The notes under the pieces: model-generated
What the model was told of the DNA's origin: nothing
What the model saw: only the letters and a program-made list of their open reading frames with translations
Databases searched by the model: none
Shown here: one piece after another, positions 17,435-30,023 of the stretch
How positions within the stretch are numbered: the first letter of the stretch is position 1
Layout of the letters: each line of letters starts with the position of its first letter
Origin: an uncultured Brevundimonas sp.
Lineage (GTDB): Bacteria > Pseudomonadota > Alphaproteobacteria > Caulobacterales > Caulobacteraceae
NCBI GenBank assembly: GCA_946885435.1
Contig: CAMPGL010000002.1
Location: 1-46,257 of the forward strand
DNA: 46,257 bases
Reading direction: 5' to 3'
Made by a program: the position numbers and the translations under genes

Positions 17435-18298
17435 ATGTCCGAGTCCGCCGTCCAGATTATCGCACGTGGTTCTCGCAGCCTTGCGGAGGCCGCAGCGGAG
17501 CGCATCGACGCCGATGTCCTGCTCGAGGGCGCGACCTACTCCATCCTTGAAGAGGACGAGGCCAAGGACATCTGGCGCATCGACGGCTTCCCGACGACCT
17601 TGGCCGAGGCCGAGGACATGGCCCGGATCCTGCGCGAAGGTGGTCTCGAGGTCGTGGTCGAAGACTTGATGGACGCCGACTGGATCGCCATGTCCCTGTC
17701 CGGCCTGCCGCCGGTGAGGGCCGGCCGCTTCTTCGTCTACGGCGCCCACGACAAGGGCAAGGTCCCGGCCGACACCGTCAATCTGAGGATCGAGGCGGGC
17801 GCCGCTTTCGGGACAGGCCATCACGGAACCACCGTGGGCTGTCTGGAGGCCTTCGACGAGGTGCTGGCCGCGGGATCGCCCGGCAAGGTGCTGGACGTGG
17901 GCACGGGCACTGGCGTGCTGGGCATCGCCGCCTCGGTCACCGGCACGCCGATCGTGGCCGGGACCGACATCGACGAACCTTCTGTGCGGATCGCCGCCGA
18001 AAACGCCCAGATCAACGGCGCTACCATGACCGTGGTGGAAGACGGCGACCTGAGCGACGCCGAGGTCAGCCGACACGCACCCTATGACCTGGTCTTCGCC
18101 AACATCCTGGCGGCGCCGCTGGTCCACCTCTCCGGGCCAATTCATGGCGTCCTCAAGCCGGGCGGACATGCGATCCTGTCGGGGCTGCTGCGCTCCCAGG
18201 AGGAAGAGGTGGCCGGCGCCTACACCGCGCTGGGCTTCACGGTGGAGCGCGTCATCCACCACGACGCATGGAGCGCGCTTCTGCTCAGGCGTGGTTAA
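17435..18298 (+). CDS. prmA: Ribosomal protein L11 methyltransferase PrmA
   Basis: SAM-dependent enzyme that trimethylates ribosomal protein L11. The 287-residue protein has an N-terminal substrate-recognition domain and a Rossmann methyltransferase domain. Key motifs are [14 protein letters not shown], the SAM-binding [15 protein letters not shown] and the catalytic-region FANILAAPL, all diagnostic for PrmA. It starts at ATG 17435, divergent from the Ala/Lys-rich gene across 87 bases. A small membrane-protein gene follows after 65 bases. Confidence 0.95.
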   Translation: MSESAVQIIARGSRSLAEAAAERIDADVLLEGATYSILEEDEAKDIWRIDGFPTTLAEAEDMARILREGGLEVVVEDLMDADWIAMSLSGLPPVRAGRFFVYGAHDKGKVPADTVNLRIEAGAAFGTGHHGTTVGCLEAFDEVLAAGSPGKVLDVGTGTGVLGIAASVTGTPIVAGTDIDEPSVRIAAENAQINGATMTVVEDGDLSDAEVSRHAPYDLVFANILAAPLVHLSGPIHGVLKPGGHAILSGLLRSQEEEVAGAYTALGFTVERVIHHDAWSALLLRRG

Positions 18299-18363
18299 CC
18301 CCGGAACCGCCGCCGAGCGGCACCGTTGCGTCAGTCAATCGACACAGCGGAGCTCGCCAACCC

Positions 18364-18828
18364 ATGAGCGACCAGGACCCCTTCCACCAGGAAACCACGC
18401 GCACCACCGTGGTCCAGCCTGACCCCCTCGCGCCCGGCGCCGGACCCGTGCGGACGCAGGAGACCATCGTCACCGACCGCCAGCCGAACCAGACGGCCTG
18501 GTGGATCGCCGGGATCGTGGCCGTCCTGGCCATCATCGCCGTCCTCTGGATGGTGCTCGCCACGGCGGGCGAACCGGCGGTCGATCCCGACGAGGTCCAG
18601 GACGCCATCGCAGACGCCCGCCTCCAGGGTCAGCTCGAAGGCGCCCAGGACAGCGTCGCCGCTGCTGCGGCGGCCGCTGATCGCGCCGCCGAAAGCGCGG
18701 CCCGCAGCGCAGCCGACGCCGTGCGAGAGCCGCCCGTGGTGGTGGTCAGCCCGCCCGCGCCTTCGGAGCCCGCGCCGCCTCCCGCCGAGGAGGTCGAGGT
18801 CGTCGTCGAGACGCCGACCGGGCAGTAA
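18364..18828 (+). CDS. Single-pass membrane protein with Ala-rich helix and Pro-rich tail, unknown function
   Basis: No family is recognised. The 154-residue product has a polar N-terminus of about 45 residues, one transmembrane helix (WWIAGIVAVLAIIAVLWMVL), an Ala-rich stretch with the heptad-like look of a coiled coil (SVAAAAAAADRAAESAA) and a Pro/Glu/Val-rich tail. The topology would place the tail in the periplasm. ATG 18364 is preferred; the frame continues upstream into the prmA end without a good ribosome-binding site. It lies between prmA and the aminopeptidase P gene. Confidence 0.65.
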   Translation: MSDQDPFHQETTRTTVVQPDPLAPGAGPVRTQETIVTDRQPNQTAWWIAGIVAVLAIIAVLWMVLATAGEPAVDPDEVQDAIADARLQGQLEGAQDSVAAAAAAADRAAESAARSAADAVREPPVVVVSPPAPSEPAPPPAEEVEVVVETPTGQ

Positions 18829-18833
18829 CGGCC

Positions 18834-18862
18834 TTCCAGCCGCGCATGGCCGGGGCTAAACC
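18834..18862 (+). promoter_or_regulatory. Weak candidate promoter, possibly giving a leaderless pepP mRNA
   Basis: GCTAAACC (18855-18862) matches 7 of 8 positions of the Caulobacter minus-10 consensus GCTANAWC. Fourteen bases upstream lies TTCCAGC, which matches TTGACGS only in part. The minus-10 element ends just six bases before the ATG at 18869, so transcription would begin at or next to the start codon. No Shine-Dalgarno sequence is visible. Confidence 0.35.
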
Positions 18863-18868
18863 TCGGTC

Positions 18869-20680
18869 ATGCGCCAGACCTTCGAAGAAGCCACCGACCG
18901 TACCTTCGCCTCGCGCCATCTACCGAGGCTGCGCGCCGAGATGGAGGCGCAGGGTCTGGACGGGTTCATCATCCCGCACGAGGACGAGCACCAGAACGAG
19001 TACCTGCCCGCGGCCAACGACCGGCTGGCCTGGTTGACGGGCTTCACCGGTTCGGCCGGCGCCGCGGTCGTGCTGAAGGACCGCGCCGCCGTCTTCGTGG
19101 ACGGTCGCTACACGCTTCAGGTGCGCGACCAGGTGGACGAGGCGCATTTCGAAATCCTCGACCTCGTCGAGGGCGGCCCGCCCGCCTTCGTGGAAGGGGC
19201 GGCCGAGGGCTCGGTGATCGGTTACGACCCGAAGCTGCACAGCCCTACCGCTCTGGAGCACCTGAAACGTGCGGCCGCAAAGGCCGGAGCTGTGCTGAAG
19301 CCGGTCGAGTCCAATCCGCTCGACGCCGCCTGGGGCCAGGAGCGGCCCGCCCAGCCGGCGGCCCCGGTCGTACCGCATCCCGAGGCGTACGCGGGCGAGT
19401 CCAGCGAATCGAAGCGTCGCCGGGTCGGCGAGAGCCTCAACCCGCTGGGGGCCGACGCGGCGGTCCTCACGGCGCCCGCCTCCATCGCCTGGCTGTTCAA
19501 CGTGCGCGGCGGGGACGTCATCCGCACGCCGCTGCCGATCGGCCAGGCCATCCTCGACGCCGACGGGCGCGCCCGCCTGTTCCTCGACCCCGCCAAGGTG
19601 ACCGACGAGCTGCCCGGCTGGCTCGGCAACGAGGTGGCGCTCCAGCCATCGGAGGCCTTGCCGGCGGCGCTGGACGCCCTGAAAGGCAAGAAGGTGCTCG
19701 TCGACCCGGCGCAGTCGTCGTCCTGGTATTTCGACCGGCTCGCCGCCGCCGGCGCGACGGTCGTGCGCGGCATGGATCCCTGCACCCTCCCGCGCGCGGC
19801 CAAGAACCCGGTCGAGGTCGAGGGCGCACGACAGGCCCACATCCGCGACGGCGCGGCCTTGTCGCGCTTCCTGCACTGGGTCGCGACCGAGGCGCAGGAA
19901 TCCCTGCCGGATGAGGCCGAGGTGGTCCGGGTGCTCGAGGGGTTCCGTGACCAGGCGCCGGGACTCAAGGATCTGAGCTTTGACACCATCGCCGGCGCCG
20001 GACCGAACGGAGCGCTGCCTCACTACCGGCCGGTGACCCGGACGATCCGAAGGGTCGAGAAGGGCTCGCTGCTGCTCGTCGACGGCGGCGGCCAGTACCC
20101 CGACGGGACGACCGACGTAACGCGGACCATGGCCATTGGCGAGCCGACGGCCGAGCAGAAGGATCGCTTCACCCGGGTGCTGAAGGGCCACATCGCCCTG
20201 GCGCGTATCCGCTTCCCGGCGGGCACCACGGGCCACCAGCTGGATGCGCTCGCGCGCGTGCCGATGTGGATGGCGGGCCTCGACTACGACCACGGGACCG
20301 GCCACGGTGTCGGCAGCTACCTCGGCGTGCACGAAGGCCCGCAGCGGATCGCCAAGGCGGTCAATACGCAGCCGCTCCTGCCCGGGATGATCGTCTCGAA
20401 CGAGCCCGGCTACTACAAGGGCGGCCACTGGGGCATCCGGATCGAGAATCTGCAGGTGGTGACCGAAGCCTCGGACATCCCGGGCGGTGAGCGGCCGATG
20501 CTGGGCTTCGAGACCCTGACCATGGCGCCGATCGATCGGCGCCTGATCGAGGTCGACCTGCTCGATCCCACCGAGCGGGCCTGGGTCGACGCCTATCACG
20601 CCGAGGTCCTGGCCAAGGTCGGACCGCTGGTGGACGGTGAGGCCGGAGCCTGGCTGGAGCAGGCGTGCGCGCCGCTGTAG
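18869..20680 (+). CDS. pepP: Xaa-Pro aminopeptidase (aminopeptidase P, M24B family)
   Basis: Removes an N-terminal residue followed by proline. The 603-residue, three-domain form resembles eukaryotic cytosolic aminopeptidase P rather than the shorter E. coli PepP. The C-terminal pita-bread domain shows the metal ligands: Asp in LLLVDGGGQY, Asp in TTDVTRTMAIG, His in HGTGHGVGSYLGVHEGP, Glu in SNEPGYY and Glu in IRIENLQVV. No signal peptide is seen, so it is cytoplasmic. The gene overlaps the following DUF2272 gene by 16 bases. Confidence 0.94.
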   Translation: MRQTFEEATDRTFASRHLPRLRAEMEAQGLDGFIIPHEDEHQNEYLPAANDRLAWLTGFTGSAGAAVVLKDRAAVFVDGRYTLQVRDQVDEAHFEILDLVEGGPPAFVEGAAEGSVIGYDPKLHSPTALEHLKRAAAKAGAVLKPVESNPLDAAWGQERPAQPAAPVVPHPEAYAGESSESKRRRVGESLNPLGADAAVLTAPASIAWLFNVRGGDVIRTPLPIGQAILDADGRARLFLDPAKVTDELPGWLGNEVALQPSEALPAALDALKGKKVLVDPAQSSSWYFDRLAAAGATVVRGMDPCTLPRAAKNPVEVEGARQAHIRDGAALSRFLHWVATEAQESLPDEAEVVRVLEGFRDQAPGLKDLSFDTIAGAGPNGALPHYRPVTRTIRRVEKGSLLLVDGGGQYPDGTTDVTRTMAIGEPTAEQKDRFTRVLKGHIALARIRFPAGTTGHQLDALARVPMWMAGLDYDHGTGHGVGSYLGVHEGPQRIAKAVNTQPLLPGMIVSNEPGYYKGGHWGIRIENLQVVTEASDIPGGERPMLGFETLTMAPIDRRLIEVDLLDPTERAWVDAYHAEVLAKVGPLVDGEAGAWLEQACAPL

Positions 20681-21657
20681 CGCTCCTTGTCCTGCTGCTC
20701 GCTGCGCCGGCGACGGCCCAGGACCGGCTGCCGCGCGAAGTGCTGGACGTCATCCCGCCGTCGGAGCGGGTGACCGGCGAGCGCGGCGACATGCGCATCG
20801 TCCAGCGTGCCTGCCGCGTCGGCCCGACCCACTGGGCCCGGAGGCGCATTGTCGAGATCGCGGCCCAGGAGTGGGCGGCGTTCGGCTTCCAGACCTTCGA
20901 CGCCCGTGAGGTCGAGACGCGCAGACTGCCGGAGGGTGTGGTCGCCGACAGCGCCAACCCGCTCCTGCCGGCACCGCGTCAGGCGCGGTACGGGGTCCGC
21001 TTCGGGGCCTGGGAGAGCGATCGGCGGATGGACGCCTCCGTCGCCGGCTACTGGTCGGCGACGCGCGACGGCGACGAGATTCTCGCGCGCCAGAACCGGG
21101 CCTGGCGGGACGGGGAAGGGGAAACCTACTGGGTGGAGCCCTGGTCCGCCGCCTTCGTCAGCTGGGTGATGTGCGAGGCGGGCCTCGGGGAGATGACCCA
21201 GTTCCGCCGCGACATCGGGCACTGGCGCTACATCGACCAGGCCATCGAGGCGCGCGACGGCCAGGCGCCCGAGGCTGCGTATGTCGCCTTCGAGCCCGGC
21301 GAACGGGCCATCGCGCCTGGTGATCTGCTGTGCAACGCAAGGGCGGGGACGCGCTATCAGACGCTGTCCGACCGGCGGGCGGATCAGGGCCGCCAGGCGG
21401 CCTCACACTGTGACATCGTCGTGCGGGTGGATGCCGATGCGCGTACGGCCGCGGTGATCGGCGGCAATGTCGTCAACGGCGTCAGCCTGACCATCCTGCC
21501 CCTGACCGCCGACGATGGCGGCCACCTGCGAGCGATCAGCATCGGTGACCTGGACGGCGCGCGCAGCATCTTCGCCCACCTAAGCCTGCAGGCTGATCCG
21601 ATCGAGGATCTGGCGCTCGACGGCACGCAGACGATCCGCGCGCTCGCCGCGCGCTGA
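20665..21657 (+). CDS. Secreted DUF2272-like protein
   Basis: A 330-residue protein with a clear signal peptide (MRAAVALLVLLLAAPATAQ). The core block YWVEPWSAAFVSWVMCEAGLG, followed at a distance by a conserved His (SHCDIVVRVD) and a VIGGNVVNGV strand, resembles the DUF2272 family, which has a CHAP-like fold; a cell-wall amidase or peptidase role is therefore conceivable but unproven. The start is GTG 20665 inside the pepP end, the only start that keeps the signal peptide. It is probably cotranscribed with pepP. Confidence 0.75.
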   Translation: MRAAVALLVLLLAAPATAQDRLPREVLDVIPPSERVTGERGDMRIVQRACRVGPTHWARRRIVEIAAQEWAAFGFQTFDAREVETRRLPEGVVADSANPLLPAPRQARYGVRFGAWESDRRMDASVAGYWSATRDGDEILARQNRAWRDGEGETYWVEPWSAAFVSWVMCEAGLGEMTQFRRDIGHWRYIDQAIEARDGQAPEAAYVAFEPGERAIAPGDLLCNARAGTRYQTLSDRRADQGRQAASHCDIVVRVDADARTAAVIGGNVVNGVSLTILPLTADDGGHLRAISIGDLDGARSIFAHLSLQADPIEDLALDGTQTIRALAAR

Positions 21658-21697
21658 ACCTTACGAAGGTTTCACTGGCCTCCATCGGCCATGGTGT

Positions 21698-21715
21698 TAG
21701 TAGCGAGCACTACTA
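21698..21715. promoter_or_regulatory. Inverted repeat, candidate operator for the TrmB-like regulator
   Basis: TAGTAG and CTACTA flank a six-base spacer (CGAGCA), ending 16 bases before the regulator ATG at 21732. Position and symmetry fit an autoregulatory operator. A second small palindrome, ACCTT-ACG-AAGGT, sits at 21658-21670. No convincing sigma-70 elements were identified beside it. Confidence 0.45.
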
Positions 21716-21731
21716 GCAACGAGGGCAGCCG

Positions 21732-22568
21732 ATGGACGCCGAACGGGCGCTCACCACACTGGGCTTCACCGAGACCGAAGCGGGGCTCTATTGCCAGTTG
21801 CTTCGCGGTGGGCCCGCCACCGGCTACCGGCTGGCGCGCGCCGTCGGCAAGGCGCCGGCCAACGTCTATCAGGCGCTTGCCGCCCTTGCGCAGAAGGGCG
21901 CGGTCCTGACCGACGAGGGCGAGCCCAAGACCTTCCGCGCCGCGCGGCCGGATGAGGTGCTGGCGGCGCTCGCCTCCGGATTCGAGACCCGCCGCTCGGC
22001 CGCCGAGGACGCGCTGGCCCGGTTGAAGCCCGCGCCCACCGATGATCGGGTCTATGGGCTGAAGAGCCCGGCTCAGGTTCAGGAGCGCGCGCGGGCGATG
22101 ATCTCGGGCGCGTCGGAAATCCTGCTGTTCGATCTGTTTCCCGAGCCGCTGGACCTGCTCATGGACGACCTCGGCCGCGCAGCGCGCCGGGGCGTCGCGG
22201 TCGCGGGGCTGGTCTACCGCGAGACGGCGCTGCCGCCCGGAGTGGTCGGCGTCCTGTCGCATGGAGAGCCCTTCTCCGACCGCTGGCCCGGCGATCAGCT
22301 CAGCCTGGTGAGTGACGGCCGCGAGCATCTGACCGCCCTTCTGGCGCGTGGCGGAGCCGAAGTGGTCCGGGCCGTCTGGAGCGACAGCGTCTACCTGTCC
22401 TGCCTCCAACACAGCGGCATGGCGGCCGAGATCCGGCTTTCGGCCCTGAGCGACACCGAGGCCGATCCGCTGGCCCACCTGTCTCTGCTGCGATCCGCAC
22501 CGCCGGGCCTGAAGGGCCTGCTGAAACCTGACCCGCTTGATGACGACATGGCTGGAGACGCCGCATGA
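21732..22568 (+). CDS. TrmB-family transcriptional regulator
   Basis: A 278-residue regulator with an N-terminal winged helix (about 1-75: LTTLGFTETEAGLYCQLLR and ANVYQALAALAQKGAV) and a C-terminal phospholipase-D-like fold (about 105-215: ARAMISGASEILLFDLF and LLMDDLGRAARRGVAVAGLVY), the TrmB arrangement. TrmB proteins are common in archaea, where they respond to sugars, and less common in alphaproteobacteria. The effector cannot be predicted. The stop overlaps the start of the aspartic-protease-like gene by four bases (ATGA), so the regulator and its likely target are one transcript. Confidence 0.82.
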   Translation: MDAERALTTLGFTETEAGLYCQLLRGGPATGYRLARAVGKAPANVYQALAALAQKGAVLTDEGEPKTFRAARPDEVLAALASGFETRRSAAEDALARLKPAPTDDRVYGLKSPAQVQERARAMISGASEILLFDLFPEPLDLLMDDLGRAARRGVAVAGLVYRETALPPGVVGVLSHGEPFSDRWPGDQLSLVSDGREHLTALLARGGAEVVRAVWSDSVYLSCLQHSGMAAEIRLSALSDTEADPLAHLSLLRSAPPGLKGLLKPDPLDDDMAGDAA

Positions 22569-24379
22569 GACGCATGATTTTCCTTCTGAACGCGAGCCTG
22601 CTCGTCGCCGGACCGGTCAGCGCTGATGAGCTGTCGGACCTGATCGCCCGCTATCGCGAATGGCGCGGCGGGCCCGCCTTCGAAGCGATGCAGGGCGTGC
22701 GCGCCGAGGGGACTCTGGCGACCGCCGGCTTCTCGGGCGAAGTGCTGATGATCGCCGAGCGCGACGGCAGCCTTCGCCAGCGGGTCGACCTTGGTGTGTT
22801 CCGCTCCGACGAGGCCCTCGACGGCGACCACGGCTGGGTCGTGAACCAGACCGGGCAGGTCGAGGACATGGCCGCCGACGGCCGCGAAGACCGCCGTCGG
22901 GACATCGCGCTGATGTTCGGATCGGCCCTGGAGGCCGACGAAGCGCTCAGCCTCGGGGCGCCGGTCGAGCGAGAGGGCCGGACCTGGTCGGTCTTGGCCG
23001 TAGATTTCGGCGACCAGGACGCGCACGAACTGCTCATCGACCCGCAGTCCGGCGAGCTGGGCTTCGTCCGCATGGTCCGTGACCGGCGGGAAAGCTGGAT
23101 CGACTATGGCGACTGGCGGCTGGTCGAGGGTGTGCGCATGCCCTTCGAGGAGGTCGCCACCAGCGATCTGATGAGCACTCCCAACGTGATCCAGTGGGCC
23201 GAAGTGGACATCGACCCCGTCGTGGCCGCCGACGCTTTCGCCCGCCCGGCCGTGGAGGCCCGCTACCAGATCGCCGGCGGCGCGGACACGACGGGCTGGA
23301 TCGACTACGAGTTCCACGGCGGCAATCGCATCTATCTTCCGGCGACCGTGAACGGGACCGAGACCCACGCCCTGCTCGACAGCGGCGCGGAGATGACGGT
23401 CCTGGACGCCGCCTTCGCGCGCGAACTCGGTCTCGAGACCAGCGGCGACCTGCCGGCTGTCGGCACCGGCGGCGTCGCCAGCGCGCAGCTGGCCGAAGGC
23501 GTGACCCTTGTCATCGGCGACCTGACCCTGCGCGACATGACCGTGGCGGTCATCGACCTGGCGGCGATCGCCCAGGCGCTGGGACGGCCGCTGCCGGTCA
23601 TCCTCGGCAAGGACGCGTTCAATGAACTGGTCGTCGACGTGGACTTTCCTCATCACAGGATCGCCTTCCACGCGCCCGGGTCCTTCGTGGCGCCGCCGGA
23701 GGCCGTGGAGGTTCCGCTGAGCGAGGCGACCGGCGGTCTGAGATCCGTGCCTGTCTCGATCGAGGGCCGCGAACCGGTTCCGATGGATTTCGACATCGGC
23801 AACGGCGGCTCGCTGCTCGTCTTTCCAGGCTATGTCGAGGATCAGGGGCTGCTCGATGGCCGGCCGAGCTCGACCGTCATGTCCGGCGCGGTCGGAGGCA
23901 TGCGCGAGGCGCAGATCGCTACTTTCTCGAGCGTCACCTTCGGTGGCGTGGAGATCCGGGACGTGCCGGCGGTCCTGCCGCCGCCCGGTCCCTCGGCGGT
24001 CGACTCCGACCGTACCGTCGGCAACATCGGCATCGGTCTGCTGGGCCGGTTCCGGCTGATCACGGACTACACCAATGATCGCCTGTGGCTCGTTCCGATC
24101 AGCGAGGCGATCAGCCAGCCCTTCGCCCGCAATCGTCTGGGCCTGAGCCTGCGCAAGGACGCCGACGCAATCGTGGTCCAGTATGTCGCCCGGAACTCGC
24201 CGGCTTCGGAGGGCGGCTGGAGCCAGGGCGAACGGATCGTCGCGATCGACAGCGTTCCCGCGGCAGGCCTGACGCCCGAGGCGCTGCGCGAGATCGTCAA
24301 CGGCACCGACGGACGGACCGTACGCCTGACCCTGGAGGACGGCTCGGAACGGACGCTGGTTTCGCGGACCTACTACTGA
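22565..24379 (+). CDS. Secreted retropepsin-like aspartic protease with C-terminal PDZ domain
   Basis: A 604-residue protein with a signal peptide (cleavage near VSA, residue 20), an N-terminal LolA/outer-membrane-assembly-like region to about 230, two retropepsin-type lobes and a PDZ domain (about 520-600). The first lobe has the catalytic triplet in ALLDSGAEMTVLD (Asp272-Ser-Gly274). The second lobe has Asp410-Ile-Gly in FDIGNGGSLLV, where Ser or Thr is expected, so it may be a weakened active site. NIGIGLLGRFRLITDY resembles the hydrophobic-hydrophobic-Gly block of the fold. A periplasmic processing protease is likely; the substrate is unknown. It ends three bases from the convergent ligA. 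Confidence 0.8.
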   Translation: MRRMIFLLNASLLVAGPVSADELSDLIARYREWRGGPAFEAMQGVRAEGTLATAGFSGEVLMIAERDGSLRQRVDLGVFRSDEALDGDHGWVVNQTGQVEDMAADGREDRRRDIALMFGSALEADEALSLGAPVEREGRTWSVLAVDFGDQDAHELLIDPQSGELGFVRMVRDRRESWIDYGDWRLVEGVRMPFEEVATSDLMSTPNVIQWAEVDIDPVVAADAFARPAVEARYQIAGGADTTGWIDYEFHGGNRIYLPATVNGTETHALLDSGAEMTVLDAAFARELGLETSGDLPAVGTGGVASAQLAEGVTLVIGDLTLRDMTVAVIDLAAIAQALGRPLPVILGKDAFNELVVDVDFPHHRIAFHAPGSFVAPPEAVEVPLSEATGGLRSVPVSIEGREPVPMDFDIGNGGSLLVFPGYVEDQGLLDGRPSSTVMSGAVGGMREAQIATFSSVTFGGVEIRDVPAVLPPPGPSAVDSDRTVGNIGIGLLGRFRLITDYTNDRLWLVPISEAISQPFARNRLGLSLRKDADAIVVQYVARNSPASEGGWSQGERIVAIDSVPAAGLTPEALREIVNGTDGRTVRLTLEDGSERTLVSRTYY

Positions 24380-24382
24380 GGC

Positions 24383-28634
<4,252 letters not shown>

Positions 28635-28638
28635 GTCG

Positions 28639-28684
28639 CGTCTCGCCAAGGGTCCGTGCGCATCCGTATACGAGGAGCGAGACG
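28639..28684. promoter_or_regulatory. Divergent regulatory region of the hydroxyproline genes
   Basis: The 76-base gap between the divergent deaminase and oxidase genes holds an inverted repeat of CGTCTCGC (28639-28646) and GCGAGACG (28677-28684), and an eight-base palindrome CGTATACG (28665-28672). GTATAC-centred sites are common for GntR-type regulators. On the minus strand TTGCGCC, an 11-base spacer and CGTATACG could also serve as a promoter. No regulator gene lies in the window beside it. Confidence 0.35.
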
Positions 28685-28710
28685 GCGCAATCCCCAGAGG
28701 CCAGGCGGAC

Positions 28711-29949
28711 GTGACCACCTTCATCGTCATCGGTGGCGGCCTGATCGGGGCCGCGAGCGCGCTCCGACTTCAGCAGGCCGGCTTCGAGGTGACCCTGGTC
28801 GATCCGGGAGCGGCTCGTCGCGGCGCCTCCTTCGGCAACGCCGGCCATATCGCGGTGGAGCAGGCCGAGCCCCCCGCGTCCCCCGCCACTATGCGCGGCG
28901 CGCCCGGGATGCTGTTCGGCATCGGCGGACCGCTCGACTTTCGCTGGCGGGACGCGGCCGCCTGGGCCCCGTGGGCGCTGCGGTTCGTCCGGGCGTCGAC
29001 CCATGAACAGTTCGCCAGGGGAACCGCAGCCCTGTCGCGGCTCCTCGCCGACGCCGTGCCCGGTTGGCGCCGCCTGATGGCGGATGTCGGTCGACCCGGG
29101 TTGCTGCGCGAGGACGGTCACGCCGTGCTCTGGCTGGACGAGAAGGCCGCCCGGCGGGGAGGGGAGGCCTGGGGCCGGGCGATGATCGGTCCGGCGCGCT
29201 TCCGAGAGATGACACCGGATGAACTGAGAGCCTGGAGGGAGCAGCTCCCGAGCCGGCCGCCTGTCCACGGTCTCAGGTTCGACGGCACGGCGCGTCTGCG
29301 CTCGCCTGGCGAGGCGCGACGGGCGATCCTGGCCGCCTTCAGCCAGGTCGGCGGCCGCATCGTGACCGACACTGCGACGTCCATACGCGCAGGAACGGAC
29401 ATCGAGGTGACGACCGCCGGCGTCGGCGTACTGAAGGCCGACAGGCTCTTGGTCGCGGCCGGCGTCTGGTCAGGTCCGCTGATGCGCCAGCTGGGGCTGA
29501 CCGTTCCGCTCATCGCCGAGCGCGGCTATTCAATTCAGACCCCCGCGCCTGACTGGCCGGACGATCTCCCCACGGCGGTCATCGAAGACCTGTCGCTCGT
29601 TCTGGCGCCTCACCTGGAAGGCCTGCGCTGCACCAGCCATGTCGAGTTCGGCCGGCCTGACGCGCCGCCGGACCCTCGCAAGTGGGCGCGGATCGAAGAC
29701 CAGGTCCGCTCGCTGGGGTTGTCCGTGGCGCCCGACGCGCAGCGGTGGATGGGCCCGCGCCCGACCCTGCCGGACTACCTGCCGGCCATCGGGGCGCTCG
29801 AGGCGCAGCCGAGTGTCCTTTACGCTTTCGGACACCAGCACCTGGGCGTCACGCTCGCGGCCCGCACGGCGGAGAGGATCGCCGCGCTCGCCCTCGCGGG
29901 GGCGTCCGACCTCGCCGACCCGGATTTCCGAATCGAGCGCTTCGGCTAG
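28711..29949 (+). CDS. FAD-dependent D-amino-acid oxidoreductase, probable D-hydroxyproline dehydrogenase
   Basis: A 412-residue flavoprotein of the DAO/DadA family. The dinucleotide-binding motif VIGGGLIGAASALRLQ is at the N-terminus. ERGYSIQTPAPDW and the C-terminal GHQHLGVTLAARTAERIAAL are characteristic of D-amino-acid dehydrogenases. Divergence from the hydroxyproline epimerase and deaminase makes cis-4-hydroxy-D-proline the likely substrate. The start is GTG 28711; an earlier start would run back through the divergent promoter. Alternatives are a general D-amino-acid dehydrogenase or glycine oxidase-like enzyme. Confidence 0.85.
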   Translation: MTTFIVIGGGLIGAASALRLQQAGFEVTLVDPGAARRGASFGNAGHIAVEQAEPPASPATMRGAPGMLFGIGGPLDFRWRDAAAWAPWALRFVRASTHEQFARGTAALSRLLADAVPGWRRLMADVGRPGLLREDGHAVLWLDEKAARRGGEAWGRAMIGPARFREMTPDELRAWREQLPSRPPVHGLRFDGTARLRSPGEARRAILAAFSQVGGRIVTDTATSIRAGTDIEVTTAGVGVLKADRLLVAAGVWSGPLMRQLGLTVPLIAERGYSIQTPAPDWPDDLPTAVIEDLSLVLAPHLEGLRCTSHVEFGRPDAPPDPRKWARIEDQVRSLGLSVAPDAQRWMGPRPTLPDYLPAIGALEAQPSVLYAFGHQHLGVTLAARTAERIAALALAGASDLADPDFRIERFG

Positions 29950-29983
29950 CAACGGCTTGCGGCGAAAGGCTTTGAGGGGGTCG

Positions 29984-29995
29984 GGTTGCGCAACC
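29984..29995. promoter_or_regulatory. Perfect 12-base palindrome upstream of the NAGGN cluster
   Basis: GGTTGCGCAACC is perfectly self-complementary and lies 28 bases before the asnO start, in the only gap (74 bases) before the osmoprotectant operon. It is a candidate operator. No clear minus-35/minus-10 pair was found around it. Confidence 0.4.
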
Positions 29996-30023
29996 GAACG
30001 CACGGCGCCACGTTTATGGCTTC

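Noticed and set aside
16833..17669. Plus-strand Ala/Gly-rich frame opposite the histone-like gene
   Set aside because: It is a shadow of repetitive GC-rich sequence; composition follows directly from the reverse complement of Lys/Ala codons and it overlaps the prmA start.
16757..18262. A 501-residue minus-strand open frame covering the Ala/Lys-rich gene and the complement of prmA
   Set aside because: The upstream two thirds is antisense of prmA, which has clear family motifs; only the part from ATG 17347 has a coherent protein character.
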